Assembly: GCA_019749945.1 (NCBI GenBank)
Contig: JAIEPF010000008.1
Span: forward strand, 54,516-118,515
Direction: 5' to 3'
Length of the DNA stretch: 64,000 bases
From: Burkholderiales bacterium
GTDB lineage: Bacteria > Pseudomonadota > Gammaproteobacteria > Burkholderiales > SG8-41
Position numbers and translations under genes: made by a program. Below are positions 7,201 through 17,784 of this stretch, piece after piece (positions within the stretch are counted from its first letter, which is position 1; every line of letters starts with the position of its first letter). Below the pieces are notes generated by a model. The model was not told the origin of the DNA. It was given only the letters and a program-made list of their open reading frames with translations, and did no database searches.

Positions 7201-8621
7201 CACATGGTCACCCGATCCGGCTCCGGCCGGGTCTTGTCCAGCGCCGAATACCAGGGCATCAGCAGGAAGAACGCGAAATAGATCAGCGTGCCGATCTGCG
7301 AAATGATGGTGCCGGCGGGGGTCACGGTCTGTGTGCCGTAATAACCCAGCACCAGGAACACGATGACAAAAATCGTCAGCGCGGCCTTGGACAGCGGACC
7401 CTTGTAGCGGATCGACTTCACCGGGCTGCGGTCCAGCCACGGCAGCAGGAAAAAAATCAGCGTCGCGGCACCCATCATCGCCACGCCCCAGACTTTGGCC
7501 TCGATCGCCAGCGGTCCGCCCTTCATCAGCACGATCACCACGAGGGCGATGACCATGGCCGCCATGCCGATGCGTTTGTCGCGCACCGTCATCTGGATCA
7601 GCACGGCATACGCGGCCACGCCGATCGCCAGCACCAGCATGAAGTCTTCGGTAATCGCGCGCAGGATCGAGTAATACGGCGTGAAGTACCACACCGGTGC
7701 GATATGCGGCGGCGTCTTCAGCGGATCAGCCGGGATGAAGTTGTTGAACTCGAGGAAGTAGCCGCCCATTTCCGGCGCAAAAAACACCACCAGGAAAAAC
7801 AGGAACAGGAACACCACCACGCCGACCATGTCCTTCACGGTGTAGTACGGATGGAAGGGAATGCCGTCGAGCGGCCGGCCCTGTTCGTCCTTGTGTTTCT
7901 TGATCTCGACGCCGTCCGGATTGTTCGAACCCACTTCGTGCAGCGCCATGATGTGCGCGGCGACGAGGCCGAGCAGCACCAGCGGCAGCGCGATCACGTG
8001 GAACGCGAAAAAGCGGTTCAGCGTGGCATCCGAAATCACGAAGTCGCCGCGGATCCAGGTCGACAGGTCGGGCCCGATCAGCGGCAGCGCGTCGAACAGG
8101 TTGATGATCACCTGCGCGCCCCAGAACGACATCTGGCCCCAGGGCAGCAGATAGCCGAAGAAGGCCTCGGCCATCAGGCACAGGTAGATCAGCATGCCGA
8201 AAATCCAGATCAGCTCGCGCGGCTGGCGGTACGAACCGTACATCAGCCCGCGGAACATGTGCAGGTAGACCACGATGAAAAACGCCGAGGCGCCGGTCGA
8301 GTGCATGTAGCGGATGAACCAGCCCATCGGCACGTCGCGCATGATGTATTCGACGGAGGCAAAGGCTTCAGCCGCCGACGGTTTGTAATGCATCACCAGG
8401 AAAATGCCGGTGACGATCTGGATCACCAGCACCAGCATCGCCAGGCCGCCGAAGAAGTACCAGAAGTTGAAGTTTTTCGGCGCGTAGTACTGCGACAGAT
8501 GGTCGCGCCACAGGGACATCAGCGGAAAACGCTGGTCAACCCAGGTCAGCACACCGCTGATCGGGGCGTTGAGCGGACCGGCGCCGGTGAACTGTACGGG
8601 TTGTTTGGGGGTAGCAGCCAT
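7200..8621 (-). CDS. petB: Cytochrome b of the bc1 complex
   Basis: The integral membrane subunit carrying both b haems and the quinol oxidation and reduction sites. At 473 residues it is the single-polypeptide form (N- and C-terminal cytochrome b domains fused). Recognisable segments include HYKPSAAEAFASVEYIMRDV, HSTGASAFFIVVYLHMFRG and FHVIALPLVLLGLVAAHIMALHEVG, which supply the haem histidines. The Qo-site tetrad is PVWY (in APVWYFTPYY) rather than the mitochondrial PEWY. It starts 6 nt after petA. Confidence 0.97.
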   Translation of the reverse strand: MAATPKQPVQFTGAGPLNAPISGVLTWVDQRFPLMSLWRDHLSQYYAPKNFNFWYFFGGLAMLVLVIQIVTGIFLVMHYKPSAAEAFASVEYIMRDVPMGWFIRYMHSTGASAFFIVVYLHMFRGLMYGSYRQPRELIWIFGMLIYLCLMAEAFFGYLLPWGQMSFWGAQVIINLFDALPLIGPDLSTWIRGDFVISDATLNRFFAFHVIALPLVLLGLVAAHIMALHEVGSNNPDGVEIKKHKDEQGRPLDGIPFHPYYTVKDMVGVVVFLFLFFLVVFFAPEMGGYFLEFNNFIPADPLKTPPHIAPVWYFTPYYSILRAITEDFMLVLAIGVAAYAVLIQMTVRDKRIGMAAMVIALVVIVLMKGGPLAIEAKVWGVAMMGAATLIFFLLPWLDRSPVKSIRYKGPLSKAALTIFVIVFLVLGYYGTQTVTPAGTIISQIGTLIYFAFFLLMPWYSALDKTRPEPDRVTM

Positions 8622-8627
8622 TTTTGA

Positions 8628-9221
8628 TCAGGCTCCCTTGCTGTCTTCGCCGATCACGATGCGCGTGTCGGACAGGTATTTGTGCGGCGGCACCACCAGG
8701 TTGTCCGGCGCGGGACGGTTTTTGTAAACGCGGCCGGCCAGATCAAACAGCGAGCCGTGGCACGGACAGTAGAACCCGCCCTGCCAGTTCGGATCGAACG
8801 CTTCCGCCTGTTTGGCAAACTTGCTTACCGGCGAGCAGCCGAGATGGGTGCAGATGCCGACCACGACCAGGTATTCATCCTTGATCGAGCGCATTTCGTT
8901 GGTCGCATACGCCGGCTGCATTTTCTTTTTTGACTGGGGATCGGCGACGTTGCCGTCGTTGCCGCGGATGGTGTCGAGCATTTCCTTGGTGCGGCGGACG
9001 ATCCACACCGGCTTGCCCTGCCATTCGACGGTGATGCGCTCACCCGGCGCCAGCACGCTCAGATCCACTTCCACCGGTGCGCCGGCCGCTTTCGCGCGCT
9101 CCGACGGCAGCATGCTCGCCACAAACGGCACCGCTGCCGCACCGGCCGCAACACCGCCGGCCACCGTGGTGGCAGCAACCAGAAACTGCCGTTTCCCCTG
9201 ATCGGTATCTTTCTCGGACAT
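8628..9221 (-). CDS. petA: Rieske iron-sulfur subunit of the bc1 complex
   Basis: The 2Fe-2S subunit that takes the first electron from quinol. It has a Tat-type N-terminal anchor (KRQFLVAATTVAGG at ~10-23) and the two cluster boxes CTHLGCSP and CPCHGSLFD, which supply the Cys and His ligands. Its 197 residues are normal. It is the first gene of the petABC operon, and a plausible sigma-70 promoter lies just upstream. Confidence 0.97.
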   Translation of the reverse strand: MSEKDTDQGKRQFLVAATTVAGGVAAGAAAVPFVASMLPSERAKAAGAPVEVDLSVLAPGERITVEWQGKPVWIVRRTKEMLDTIRGNDGNVADPQSKKKMQPAYATNEMRSIKDEYLVVVGICTHLGCSPVSKFAKQAEAFDPNWQGGFYCPCHGSLFDLAGRVYKNRPAPDNLVVPPHKYLSDTRIVIGEDSKGA

Positions 9222-9264
9222 GCCTGTAGTCCCCTTGAGTGCGGGTTACCGCGAAAAAGGCGAC

Positions 9265-9294
9265 ATTTTACACGGGGACCGCGGTAAAAGTTAA
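9265..9294 (-). promoter_or_regulatory. Probable petABC promoter
   Basis: On the minus strand, -35 TTAACT (9289-9294, 4 of 6), an 18-nt spacer and -10 TAAAAT (9265-9270, 5 of 6). The predicted start lies about 36 nt before the petA ATG. Confidence 0.4.
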
Positions 9295-9421
9295 GCGGAA
9301 CCTGAAAAAATCCAATAGATTCAGTGTGTTATCGAAAGCGCTGCGGGTGATTACGCAAGCGCAACCGGCCGTGCGGGCGCACGGCGCGGGCAACACCTCA
9401 TTCGCCGGATCGTCTGCTTAC

Positions 9422-9871
9422 TTACTGCGGCGGCGACTGCGGAACCACGCGTTGCCAGGGTGACGCGCAGTTCTGCACGTACGGGTAATACTTCTGCGAG
9501 TCCGTGCAGAAATACCAGGTCGGCGCCGGCGCGCCGGGCTGCGGTTGCGCGGCAGGCGGCGCTTGGGTCGGCGCCTGCGCCACCTGTGGCTGGGCCGGCA
9601 CCGGATTGCCGCGCTCGTCGTAATAAGTCAGCGGCTCCCGCACCACCACCACCCGCTCGCGCACCACCACGGGCGGCGCGTAGTAATACGCCGGGTAATA
9701 GGGACGCGATTCGACCCACCACGGCGCGAACAGCAGCGGTGCGCCGATATAGACGCCAACCCGCGCGTGGGAGTGACCGCCATGGCGGTGGCCATGCCCG
9801 CCACCGGCGTCAGCCCGCAGACTTGCGGCCATCATCACGGTGGCCAGCGTGAACATCAGGATTTTGCGCAT
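9422..9871 (-). CDS. Small secreted protein, His/Tyr/Pro-rich, function unknown
   Basis: A 149-residue protein with a clear signal peptide (MRKILMFTLATVMMAASLRADA), a His/Gly patch GGGHGHRHGGHSHARVG, a Tyr/Pro stretch and a proline/alanine/glutamine linker. It ends in a compact TWYFCTDSQKYYPYVQNCASPW segment with two cysteines that could form a disulfide. This C-terminal module recurs in unnamed periplasmic proteins of betaproteobacteria. The His patch might bind metal, which is inference. The start has GAGGGCCC just upstream. Confidence 0.7.
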   Translation of the reverse strand: MRKILMFTLATVMMAASLRADAGGGHGHRHGGHSHARVGVYIGAPLLFAPWWVESRPYYPAYYYAPPVVVRERVVVVREPLTYYDERGNPVPAQPQVAQAPTQAPPAAQPQPGAPAPTWYFCTDSQKYYPYVQNCASPWQRVVPQSPPQ

Positions 9872-9932
9872 GGGCCCTCCTCGGGCAAGCGGATGCGCTC
9901 ATGATAGACCCGTCGCGCGGCGCCGGGGCGGG

Positions 9933-10460
9933 CTAATTTGTTACAGAGTGTAACCACTTGCGCCGCAGGTAAAAACCTCCGGCCACCGTCAGCGGCAGGT
10001 AAACCGCGATCAAGCCGTAGAGCATCAGGCGCGCCCGCCATTCGGCGTCAAACACCGTCAGGAAATCGAGCAGTTTTTCACCGCCGCGGCGGATCTCCCA
10101 GATGCGCCGGCCATAAGCCTCGTGGTCTTCGATCAGCAGGGTCAGCCGGTCGCCGCGGCGCAGGCTGTTGCGAATGCGAAAATATTCGGCGTCGCTGCCG
10201 GCGTGGCTGTCATCGAGCCGATAACGGGCATCATTGCCCTGCAGCCGGACAAACAGCCAGTACGAGGTGCCGCCCCGCCCGCTGCGACTGTGCTCCTCGA
10301 TGCCGGCTACCGTGCCAAGCACTTCGCGCAGTTCGCCCGAGGCCGGCATCGGCTGCAGGTCGAACATCAACCGGATCAGCACAAAACCGAGGAACAGCCA
10401 TACCCCGGTGCAGACGGCCCAGCGCAGACGATCCGGAATTACAGACATGCCGACATCCAT
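9933..10460 (-). CDS. Two-TM membrane protein, DUF3592-like
   Basis: Not assigned to a named function. The 175 residues comprise an N-terminal helix (AVCTGVWLFLGFVLIRLMF, ~15-33), an extracytoplasmic beta-rich region of ~100 residues (TVAGIEEHSRSGRGGTSYWLF...) and a C-terminal helix (LMLYGLIAVYLPLTVAGGFY). The TV.GI....R.G....Y.V.V layout resembles DUF3592-type membrane proteins. A second in-frame ATG lies four codons downstream. It stands alone, upstream of the small secreted-protein gene on the same strand. Confidence 0.65.
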   Translation of the reverse strand: MDVGMSVIPDRLRWAVCTGVWLFLGFVLIRLMFDLQPMPASGELREVLGTVAGIEEHSRSGRGGTSYWLFVRLQGNDARYRLDDSHAGSDAEYFRIRNSLRRGDRLTLLIEDHEAYGRRIWEIRRGGEKLLDFLTVFDAEWRARLMLYGLIAVYLPLTVAGGFYLRRKWLHSVTN

Positions 10461-10535
10461 GCCGGAAAAAGCCGGACAATATCAGCTCATCCGGTTTCCT
10501 GGGGCATCACCGATGCCTGGATCGGCGCGGCGATT

Positions 10536-11546
10536 TCAGTCCAGCCACTTCGATCCCGCGGCCTCGGCCAGCGCAAAAGCCTGGGTGCCGCCACCGACCA
10601 TTCCCGAGTAACGCGAGAAAAACAGGTAACCGTCGAAAGGTGCCACGATTTCCTCGATGACCTCGTAACTGTACATGTCCACCACCTGTCCGAGTTTGGT
10701 GCCGCCGGCAATCAGTTGTCCGAGCTGCTCCGGCTTTTCGTAATACGACTCGAGGTAACCGCTCATTTTCGGGCGCAGCTCGCGCCGCGCCCTGGTATCG
10801 AAATCGATCTGCCGCGGCGGTTTGACTGCGCCCTCAAGCATGCCGAGGTGACGCATCATGCCTTCGAGGCCGCGCGTCATCATCGCGGTGTAGTACTGCG
10901 ACGTTTCCGGGCCGAGATAACAGCCGCCGACCTCGGGATTCACCGCCGGCACACCGCGCGTGTTGAGGTAATGCGCCGCGGCGCCGGCGAATTCGTTCTC
11001 GTGCACGAAGGGCGCACCGAAGGCGCGCGCCAGCGCAATGTTTTTTTGTTTCAGTGCATCGGGCGCCTTGCTGTTGTGGTCGACCCGCGCCTGCAGCCGT
11101 CCGCCGCTGCCGCCGGAATGAAAGTCGATCAGCGCATCGACGTGGTGCAGCACATTTGCCGTGATCGTCGCCGCAATCATCTGCGTGGTGTTGCCGCGCG
11201 CGTTGCCGGGATACACCTCGTGCAGGTCGGTGCGGCCATGCTGCTCCGGCGTCAGGCGCCCGAATCCTGCGGTCGCCATCGGATTGGCCACCGGCACCAG
11301 CACGATGCGGCCCTTCAGTTTCGCCGTATCCAGCGCCTGCACGAATTCACGGATGGCCATGGTGGCGAGGAATTCGTCGCCGTGGGTGTTGGTGATGATG
11401 CCGAAGGTCGGGCCCGGCTGCCGGCCGGTGATGACGTGCAGTGGCACCGCCAGCATCGCGCCGTTCAGCATGGTGGTGACAGGCATGCGGGTGAACCAGC
11501 GGCCTTCGGCTTGGTTGTGCCACAGCGGAGTGGGGTCGGAATTCAC
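10536..11546 (-). CDS. Succinylglutamate desuccinylase/aspartoacylase family protein
   Basis: A zinc-dependent M14-like deacylase. Zinc ligands H55 and E58 lie in NTHGDEFLA and the later histidine in LIDFHSGGSGG. The 336 residues fit the AstE/AspA family. It lies 26 nt downstream of an amidase, with a Bug-type binding protein beyond, forming a catabolic cassette for an acylated amino compound or carboxylic acid amide. AstE itself would sit in an arginine-succinyltransferase operon, which is absent, so the gene name is not used. Confidence 0.88.
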   Translation of the reverse strand: MNSDPTPLWHNQAEGRWFTRMPVTTMLNGAMLAVPLHVITGRQPGPTFGIITNTHGDEFLATMAIREFVQALDTAKLKGRIVLVPVANPMATAGFGRLTPEQHGRTDLHEVYPGNARGNTTQMIAATITANVLHHVDALIDFHSGGSGGRLQARVDHNSKAPDALKQKNIALARAFGAPFVHENEFAGAAAHYLNTRGVPAVNPEVGGCYLGPETSQYYTAMMTRGLEGMMRHLGMLEGAVKPPRQIDFDTRARRELRPKMSGYLESYYEKPEQLGQLIAGGTKLGQVVDMYSYEVIEEIVAPFDGYLFFSRYSGMVGGGTQAFALAEAAGSKWLD

Positions 11547-11572
11547 GGTCTATCCTCTTTTTTGCGCATGCA

Positions 11573-13201
11573 TTAAAAACGGAATACCAGCGAGGGTTCG
11601 TCCATGCGGTCGCGCGGCTTGTGGATGCGCGCCGCCATGGCCAGCGCATGGGGCGCCGCCTCGAGGAGTATCCGCATCTGGCGTTCGTCCAGGCGCAGGC
11701 CGGCGCGGTGCGCCATGGTTTCCACGTGGCTACGTGTCGCCGCATCAAGATCAGCCGTTCCCGGTTCGTTGGCCCGGGTGTCGACTGGCGGCGGCGTGAC
11801 GCCGGCTTGCAGCGCGGGACGGCGCAGATGCCAGTCGGTGGCGAGCTGGTAGGCGTGGCCCGCGCGCAGCACCTGCGCATCACCCGAGGGGCGCGCCAGC
11901 AACTGCAATCCCAGCGGCAGTCCGCTCTCTGAAAAACCGCAGGGCAGCACCAGCGCCGGCGTGCGCGCGACATTGGACGGCGTGAAGGCATTGGAGCGCT
12001 GCCAGAAATTGAGCGTCTTGTGCGCATCGAGCCGCGGCGCCGGACCGAAACCGCAGGTCAACAATATGTCGTAACGCTCGACCAGCGGCTTCATTTCGGC
12101 GAGATAGCGCCGGTGTTCGCGCAAGGCCTGTACATAATCCGCGGCCTGAAACAGGCATGCGGGCAGGATGCGTCCGAGAAAGTCGCGGCCAAAATCACCG
12201 GGGCGCGCCGCCAGCTGGTCCTGGTGAATCGCGAATATTTCGGTCTCGGCAATGATGACCTTGATGTCGAGCCCGTCCATCATCGGCCGCGCGCGGCAGT
12301 CCTCGACTGTGGCGCCGCAGCGGATGAAGGTCCGGATCGCCTCATCCAGCGCCGCCGCATGTTCCGGGTGCGCGGGCAGATCCTCCTCCCAGTAATGGCG
12401 CAGCACGCCGACCTTCAGGCCGCGGATGTCGGGATTGAGTGCGGCGCGAAAATCGGGAATGTCCTGTTCGATGCTGCCGGCGTCACGCGCATCGTAGCCG
12501 GCGATGGCCTGCAGCAAAATGGCGCAATCCTCCGTGCTGCGCGCCATCGGTCCGCAGTGGTCGAAGGTGAAGGAGTTGGGAATCACGCCGGCGCGACTGA
12601 CCAGGCCGTAGGTCGGCATCAGTCCGGTAATGCCGCAGAACGATGCCGGTCCGCGGATCGAACCGCCGGTGTCGGAGCCCAGCGCCGCCGGCGTCAACCC
12701 AGCCGCGAGGGCGGCGCCGGCGCCGCTCGAGGAGCCGCCGGTGAAATGCGCAAGGTTCCATGGATTGCGCGACGGCGGCCACGGCAGGTCAAACGACGGC
12801 CCGCCGTGCGCAAATTCATGGGTCTGCAGTTTTCCCAGCAGCACCGCGCCGGCATCGCGCAGCCGGCGCGTCGCCGTGGCATCCGCGGCGGGGATGTTGT
12901 CCGCGCAAATCCTGGAGCCGCCGGAAGTGAGTATGCCTTTGGTGTTGTAGATGTCCTTCAGCGCAAAGGGGATGCCGTGCAGCGGCCCGCGATAGCCGCC
13001 GCGGGCGATTTCCTGCTCGGCCGTCCTGGCCTGGGCACGCGCCAGATCCGCGGTGACCGTGATGTAGGCGCTGAGCTGCGGATCGAGCAGGGTGATGCGC
13101 GCCAGCAGCGCATCGACCAGCTCGACCGGGGACAGTTTTTTCGCCTGGATCAGCCTCGCGGCTTCGGCGATGCCGAGGAAATGCAGATCTGCTGCGCTCA
13201 T
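11573..13201 (-). CDS. Amidase (amidase signature family)
   Basis: A serine amidohydrolase with a Ser-Ser-Lys triad. The Lys is in FALKDIYNTKG (~residue 80), the glycine/serine-rich signature in GGSSSGAGAALAAG followed by ALGSDTGGSIRGP (~150-180), and the conserved FCGITGLMPTYG follows. The 542 residues include a C-terminal region shared with allophanate hydrolase and aspartyl/glutamyl amidotransferase A relatives, but no gatB or gatC is nearby, so a free-standing amidase is favoured. It is transcribed before the aspartoacylase-like gene and likely acts in the same pathway. Confidence 0.9.
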   Translation of the reverse strand: MSAADLHFLGIAEAARLIQAKKLSPVELVDALLARITLLDPQLSAYITVTADLARAQARTAEQEIARGGYRGPLHGIPFALKDIYNTKGILTSGGSRICADNIPAADATATRRLRDAGAVLLGKLQTHEFAHGGPSFDLPWPPSRNPWNLAHFTGGSSSGAGAALAAGLTPAALGSDTGGSIRGPASFCGITGLMPTYGLVSRAGVIPNSFTFDHCGPMARSTEDCAILLQAIAGYDARDAGSIEQDIPDFRAALNPDIRGLKVGVLRHYWEEDLPAHPEHAAALDEAIRTFIRCGATVEDCRARPMMDGLDIKVIIAETEIFAIHQDQLAARPGDFGRDFLGRILPACLFQAADYVQALREHRRYLAEMKPLVERYDILLTCGFGPAPRLDAHKTLNFWQRSNAFTPSNVARTPALVLPCGFSESGLPLGLQLLARPSGDAQVLRAGHAYQLATDWHLRRPALQAGVTPPPVDTRANEPGTADLDAATRSHVETMAHRAGLRLDERQMRILLEAAPHALAMAARIHKPRDRMDEPSLVFRF

Positions 13202-13252
13202 GTTGCGGTGACGGGATCCCGATGGTTATGCGATCCCCGGATTGTCGCACGT

Positions 13253-14230
13253 TCAATCGACAGTGGCCCCCGCCGCTTTCACCAGCTTGCCCAGCTTGGC
13301 GATGTCCGCGCGCAAATGCTCGGTAAACTTCGCCGGCGTCATGGTCACCGGCGCCGCACCATAACCGGCCCAGATGTCCTTGATCTTCTGCTGCGTCAGC
13401 ATTTTCGCGATCTCGCCGTTCAGTTGCGCGACGATGTCGCCGGGAATGCCCGCGGGTCCCATCAGGCCGCTGTAGAGGACGATGTCAAAACCCTTGAGGA
13501 TTTCGGTCATCGCCGGGACCTCGGGCACCACGGGTGAGCGGCTCGCGCTGGTCACCCCCAGCGCGCGCAGCCTGCCGGTCTTGATGTAGGGCAGCGCCGC
13601 CGGCGTGGTCGCAAAGCTGATCGATGCCTCGCCGCCCAGCACCGCCGCCACCGCCGGCGCGCTGCCCTTGTACGGGATGTGCACCATCTTGATCCTGGCC
13701 ATCGACTTCAGCGTTTCACCCGACAAATGCAGGATGGTGCCGTTGCCCGAGGACGCATAGTTGATCTCGTCGGGCCGCGCCTTCGCCAGCGCCACCAGCT
13801 CGCTGACGGATTTCACCGGCAGCGAAGGATGCACGATCAGGATCAGCGGCGTCTGCGCGACCATGGCCACCTGCGAAAAATCCTGCACCGAATCAAAGGG
13901 CAGCTTCGAGTAAAGCGAGGCATTGATGGCGTGTGTGGTGACATCGGTGAAATACAGCGTGTAGCCGTCAGCCGGCGACTTCGCGACCTGCGCCGCCGCC
14001 AGCGTGGTGCCCGCGCCCGGACGGTTGTCCACGACAAACTGCTGGCCCTGGGTGGCGCTCAGATGCTGCACGATCACGCGCGCCAGCCCGTCGGAAATGC
14101 CGCCCGGCGGAAACGGTACGACGACGCGCACGGGTCGCGAAGGATATTGCTGGGCAAAGGCCATGCCTGCGCTGACCAATAATGCCGTGCCGAATGCGAA
14201 CACGGCGCAAAAACGCGAGGGGCTGTTCAT
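13253..14230 (-). CDS. Bug-family tripartite tricarboxylate transporter substrate-binding protein
   Basis: A periplasmic solute-binding protein of the TctC/Bug family. The signal peptide (residues ~1-26, ending AGMAFAQ) is followed by YPSRPVRVVVPFPPGGISDGLARV, the family hallmark, then VVDNRPGAGTTLAA. I chose the ATG beginning MNSPSRFCAV: GGAG lies 6 nt before it and the hydrophobic core follows directly. No TctA/TctB membrane subunits are nearby, as usual for the expanded orphan Bug proteins of Burkholderiales. The amidase and deacylase downstream suggest the ligand is their substrate. Confidence 0.92.
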   Translation of the reverse strand: MNSPSRFCAVFAFGTALLVSAGMAFAQQYPSRPVRVVVPFPPGGISDGLARVIVQHLSATQGQQFVVDNRPGAGTTLAAAQVAKSPADGYTLYFTDVTTHAINASLYSKLPFDSVQDFSQVAMVAQTPLILIVHPSLPVKSVSELVALAKARPDEINYASSGNGTILHLSGETLKSMARIKMVHIPYKGSAPAVAAVLGGEASISFATTPAALPYIKTGRLRALGVTSASRSPVVPEVPAMTEILKGFDIVLYSGLMGPAGIPGDIVAQLNGEIAKMLTQQKIKDIWAGYGAAPVTMTPAKFTEHLRADIAKLGKLVKAAGATVD

Positions 14231-14409
14231 GAAAACTCCGGGGAATGTGAGGGGATGTGGTGCCGCGCTGGCGGTAGAGTCAAGCAATAGGACAGCAGCA
14301 ACATCAGCAACAACCATGCCACCTAAAAACGCATACCGGAGGTGATGGCGTCCGGATTGACGCGTCGATGTGGTGCAAAACACGCAGACTTTGCACCATT
14401 CAACATCAT

Positions 14410-15162
14410 TTAAACGGGATTTTCGATATCAACAAACCGGTGCCGCAGGCCGAAGCGCTGCGCCAGGTGTTCACCCAGTGCCTGCACGCCATAACGCTCG
14501 GTGGCATGGTGGCCGGCGGCGATGTAGGCGACGCCGGATTCGCGCGCGGCATGCACGGTCTGCTCGGAAATTTCCCCGCTGATGTAGGCATCAACCCCGA
14601 GCGCGATGGCCTGCTCGAACAGACCCTGCGCCCCCCCGGTGCACCAGGCGACGCGGCGCAGCGGACGCGCCGGATCACCGATCACCAGCGGCGGACGCGC
14701 GATCTGTTCGCCGATCAGCGCCGAGAACTGCGCCAATGTGGCGGCAGCCGCCAGCGTGCCGTGGACGCCGATGTTCTGCTCGCCGAAACAACCCGCCGGC
14801 GTCAGGCCGAGGCGCCGCGCCAGCATGGCGTTGTTGCCGACTTCGGAGTGCACATCCAGCGGCAGGTGGTAGGCAAACAGGTTCAAATCGTGTTCGAGCA
14901 GCCGGCCGATGCGGCGGCGGCGCATGCCGGTGATGCGCCCGTCCTCACCGCGCCAGAAATAGCCGTGGTGCACGACCAGCGCATCGGCACCCGCGGCAAT
15001 CGCGGCCTCGACCAGCGCCGCCGACGCCGTCACGCCGGTGACGATGTGCGCGATTTCGGCGCGCCCTTCCACCTGCAGGCCGTTTGGGCAATAATCGCGG
15101 AAAGCAGGGACTTGCAGATAATCCGCCAGATAGGCGTCGAGCGCAGCGCGTTCCATAAGCAT
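14410..15162 (-). CDS. Nif3-like dinuclear metal centre hexameric protein
   Basis: Nif3/YbgI/DUF34 family. The hallmark NGLQVEG is near residue 25, metal ligands are in [10 protein letters not shown] (~65) and the late [11 protein letters not shown] (~218). The 250-residue length is the short form without the inserted domain. Members have been linked to GTP cyclohydrolase I-like chemistry, but the function is unsettled. The start is one of two close ATGs (15162 or 15156). It is divergent from the protease gene with only ~50 bp between. Confidence 0.9.
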   Translation of the reverse strand: MLMERAALDAYLADYLQVPAFRDYCPNGLQVEGRAEIAHIVTGVTASAALVEAAIAAGADALVVHHGYFWRGEDGRITGMRRRRIGRLLEHDLNLFAYHLPLDVHSEVGNNAMLARRLGLTPAGCFGEQNIGVHGTLAAAATLAQFSALIGEQIARPPLVIGDPARPLRRVAWCTGGAQGLFEQAIALGVDAYISGEISEQTVHAARESGVAYIAAGHHATERYGVQALGEHLAQRFGLRHRFVDIENPV

Positions 15163-15214
15163 CACTCAATTCATCAAACAAAAAACATTGTAACCGCGAC
15201 CCCGCGGCCCCTAC

Positions 15215-16381
<1,167 letters not shown>

Positions 16382-16474
16382 GACTTGGCCGATAAGCGGG
16401 CCAGGCCGGCAAAAGCGGCCGGCACCTTGATCCGTGGCAAGTTCATCCGCTGGTGTGCGCTCTGTTTGACGAAC

Positions 16475-17293
16475 TCAGTTGCCGGAGCGGGCGCGTTCTT
16501 CGGCGGCGACACGGTCGAGTTCCGCGTCCTGCGCCGCATCCGAAGGCGGCCTGTAGTCTCCCGCCGCGTCAGACTCCGTGCGCGACCGCGGCGGCACAAA
16601 TCGCGCGGCAAACAGACCGACCTCGAACAGCAGGCACATCGGAATCGCCAGCAACAGCTGTGACACCACATCGGGCGGGGTGACGATGGCCGCGATGATG
16701 AAGGCGATGACGATGAAATAGGGCCGGATGCTGCGCAACTGCTCCAGCGTCACGATGCCCATGCGCGTCAGCATCACCACCACGATCGGCGTCTCGAAAG
16801 TCAGGCCGAAAGCCATGAACATGGTGAGCACGAAATTGAGGTAATTCTCGATGTCCGGCGCCACCGAAATGCTTTTCGGCGCGATCTGGTTGATGAAGTG
16901 GAACACCGTGTTGAAGACGAAGAAGTAGCAGAACGCGATGCCGATCACAAAGAGCAGCGTGCTCGCCACCACCAGCGGCAGCACCAGGCGTTTTTCGTGG
17001 TTGTAAAGCCCGGGCGCGATGAACGACCAGGCCTGGAACAGGGTGTAGGGCAAGGTGATCATGAACGCCACCATCATCGCCACCTTGACCGGCACCAGGA
17101 ACGGCGTGATCACACCGGTGGCGATCATTTTTGCGCCCTCGGGCAGGGCATGCATCATCGGCGTCGCCAGCAGGTCGTAGAGATCGGAGGAAAACGGGAT
17201 CAGCACCAGCAGTACAAGCGCAAACGCGATCAGCGCGCGCAGCAAGCGGTCGCGCAGCTCGACCAGATGGGAAATGAAAGTGTCTTCGGTCAC
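16475..17293 (-). CDS. tatC: Sec-independent translocase subunit TatC
   Basis: The multispanning receptor of the twin-arginine translocon, which binds signal peptides with TatB. It starts at GTG (TEDTFISHLVELRDRLLRA), the conserved N-terminus with the invariant HLxELRxR box. Six hydrophobic segments follow, including PFLVPVKVAMMVAFMITLPY and FETPIVVVMLTRMGIV. About 20 nt separate it from the tatB stop. The C-terminal ~40 residues are charged and variable. Tat substrates in this window include Rieske PetA and the amidohydrolase. Confidence 0.95.
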   Translation of the reverse strand: MTEDTFISHLVELRDRLLRALIAFALVLLVLIPFSSDLYDLLATPMMHALPEGAKMIATGVITPFLVPVKVAMMVAFMITLPYTLFQAWSFIAPGLYNHEKRLVLPLVVASTLLFVIGIAFCYFFVFNTVFHFINQIAPKSISVAPDIENYLNFVLTMFMAFGLTFETPIVVVMLTRMGIVTLEQLRSIRPYFIVIAFIIAAIVTPPDVVSQLLLAIPMCLLFEVGLFAARFVPPRSRTESDAAGDYRPPSDAAQDAELDRVAAEERARSGN

Positions 17294-17312
17294 TGCGCGC
17301 TTCGGTCTGTTT

Positions 17313-17675
17313 CTATGCCGGTTTGACCGGATCCGGCGCGGCGACCGCTCCCGGCACCGCCGCAGACGGGGCATCGGTGCCGGCGGCCGGCACATCGGCG
17401 GCGATTTTGTTCATTTCACTTTCCGCCGAACGCACTTCCTCGTTCACCGACTGTTCGACCGAACGCACGGTATCCTGCATGCTCGATTGCAGCTTGCGCA
17501 GGTCATCGAGGGCCATTTCACGGCTGATGTCGGACTTCACGTCGTTGACATAACGCTGCATGCGGCCGAACAGGTGGCCGACGGTGCGCGCAACCTTGGG
17601 CAGTTTCTCCGGGCCGATGACGATCAGCGCCACCACGGCGATGACCATCAGTTCGGAGAAGCCGATATCGAACAT
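17313..17675 (-). CDS. tatB: Twin-arginine translocase subunit TatB
   Basis: A single N-terminal helix (FDIGFSELMVIAVVALIVIGPEKLPKVAR, shown in two parts: FDIGFSELMVIAVV and ALIVIGPEKLP) with the F-G-[FS]xELxxI/V hinge typical of TatB. An amphipathic helix (~22-70) and an Ala/Pro-rich tail follow. Its 120 residues are within range. It lies between tatA and tatC on the same strand, separated from tatA by a repeat hairpin. Confidence 0.95.
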   Translation of the reverse strand: MFDIGFSELMVIAVVALIVIGPEKLPKVARTVGHLFGRMQRYVNDVKSDISREMALDDLRKLQSSMQDTVRSVEQSVNEEVRSAESEMNKIAADVPAAGTDAPSAAVPGAVAAPDPVKPA

Positions 17676-17679
17676 GGGG

Positions 17680-17784
17680 GTGATGAGTGATGAGTGATGG
17701 GTGATGGGTGATGGGTGAAAGCACGTAGCAGGGAAAGCCCTGCACTTACCGTTTACCCATTACCCTTCACCGCTTACCCATCAC
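17680..17784. repeat. Inverted short-tandem-repeat hairpin (GATGRGT heptamers)
   Basis: The left array repeats GATGAGT/GATGGGT about five times from 17680. The right side carries imperfect complements (TTACCCAT, TTACCCTTCACC, TTACCCATCAC). An inner perfect stem GCAGGG-AAAG-CCCTGC is at 17728-17743. It fills the tatA-tatB gap and touches the tatA stop. Confidence 0.8.

Noticed and set aside
8000..8621. PVWY instead of PEWY in cytochrome b as a novel Qo site
   Set aside because: Natural variation at the second position of this tetrad is known among bacterial cytochromes b, so it is noted in the gene entry only.
12020..13537. A 505-codon plus-strand open frame
   Set aside because: It is antisense to the amidase, whose catalytic motifs are intact. 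The plus-strand translation is Arg/Gly/Ala-rich with no family resemblance, as expected opposite GC-rich coding DNA.
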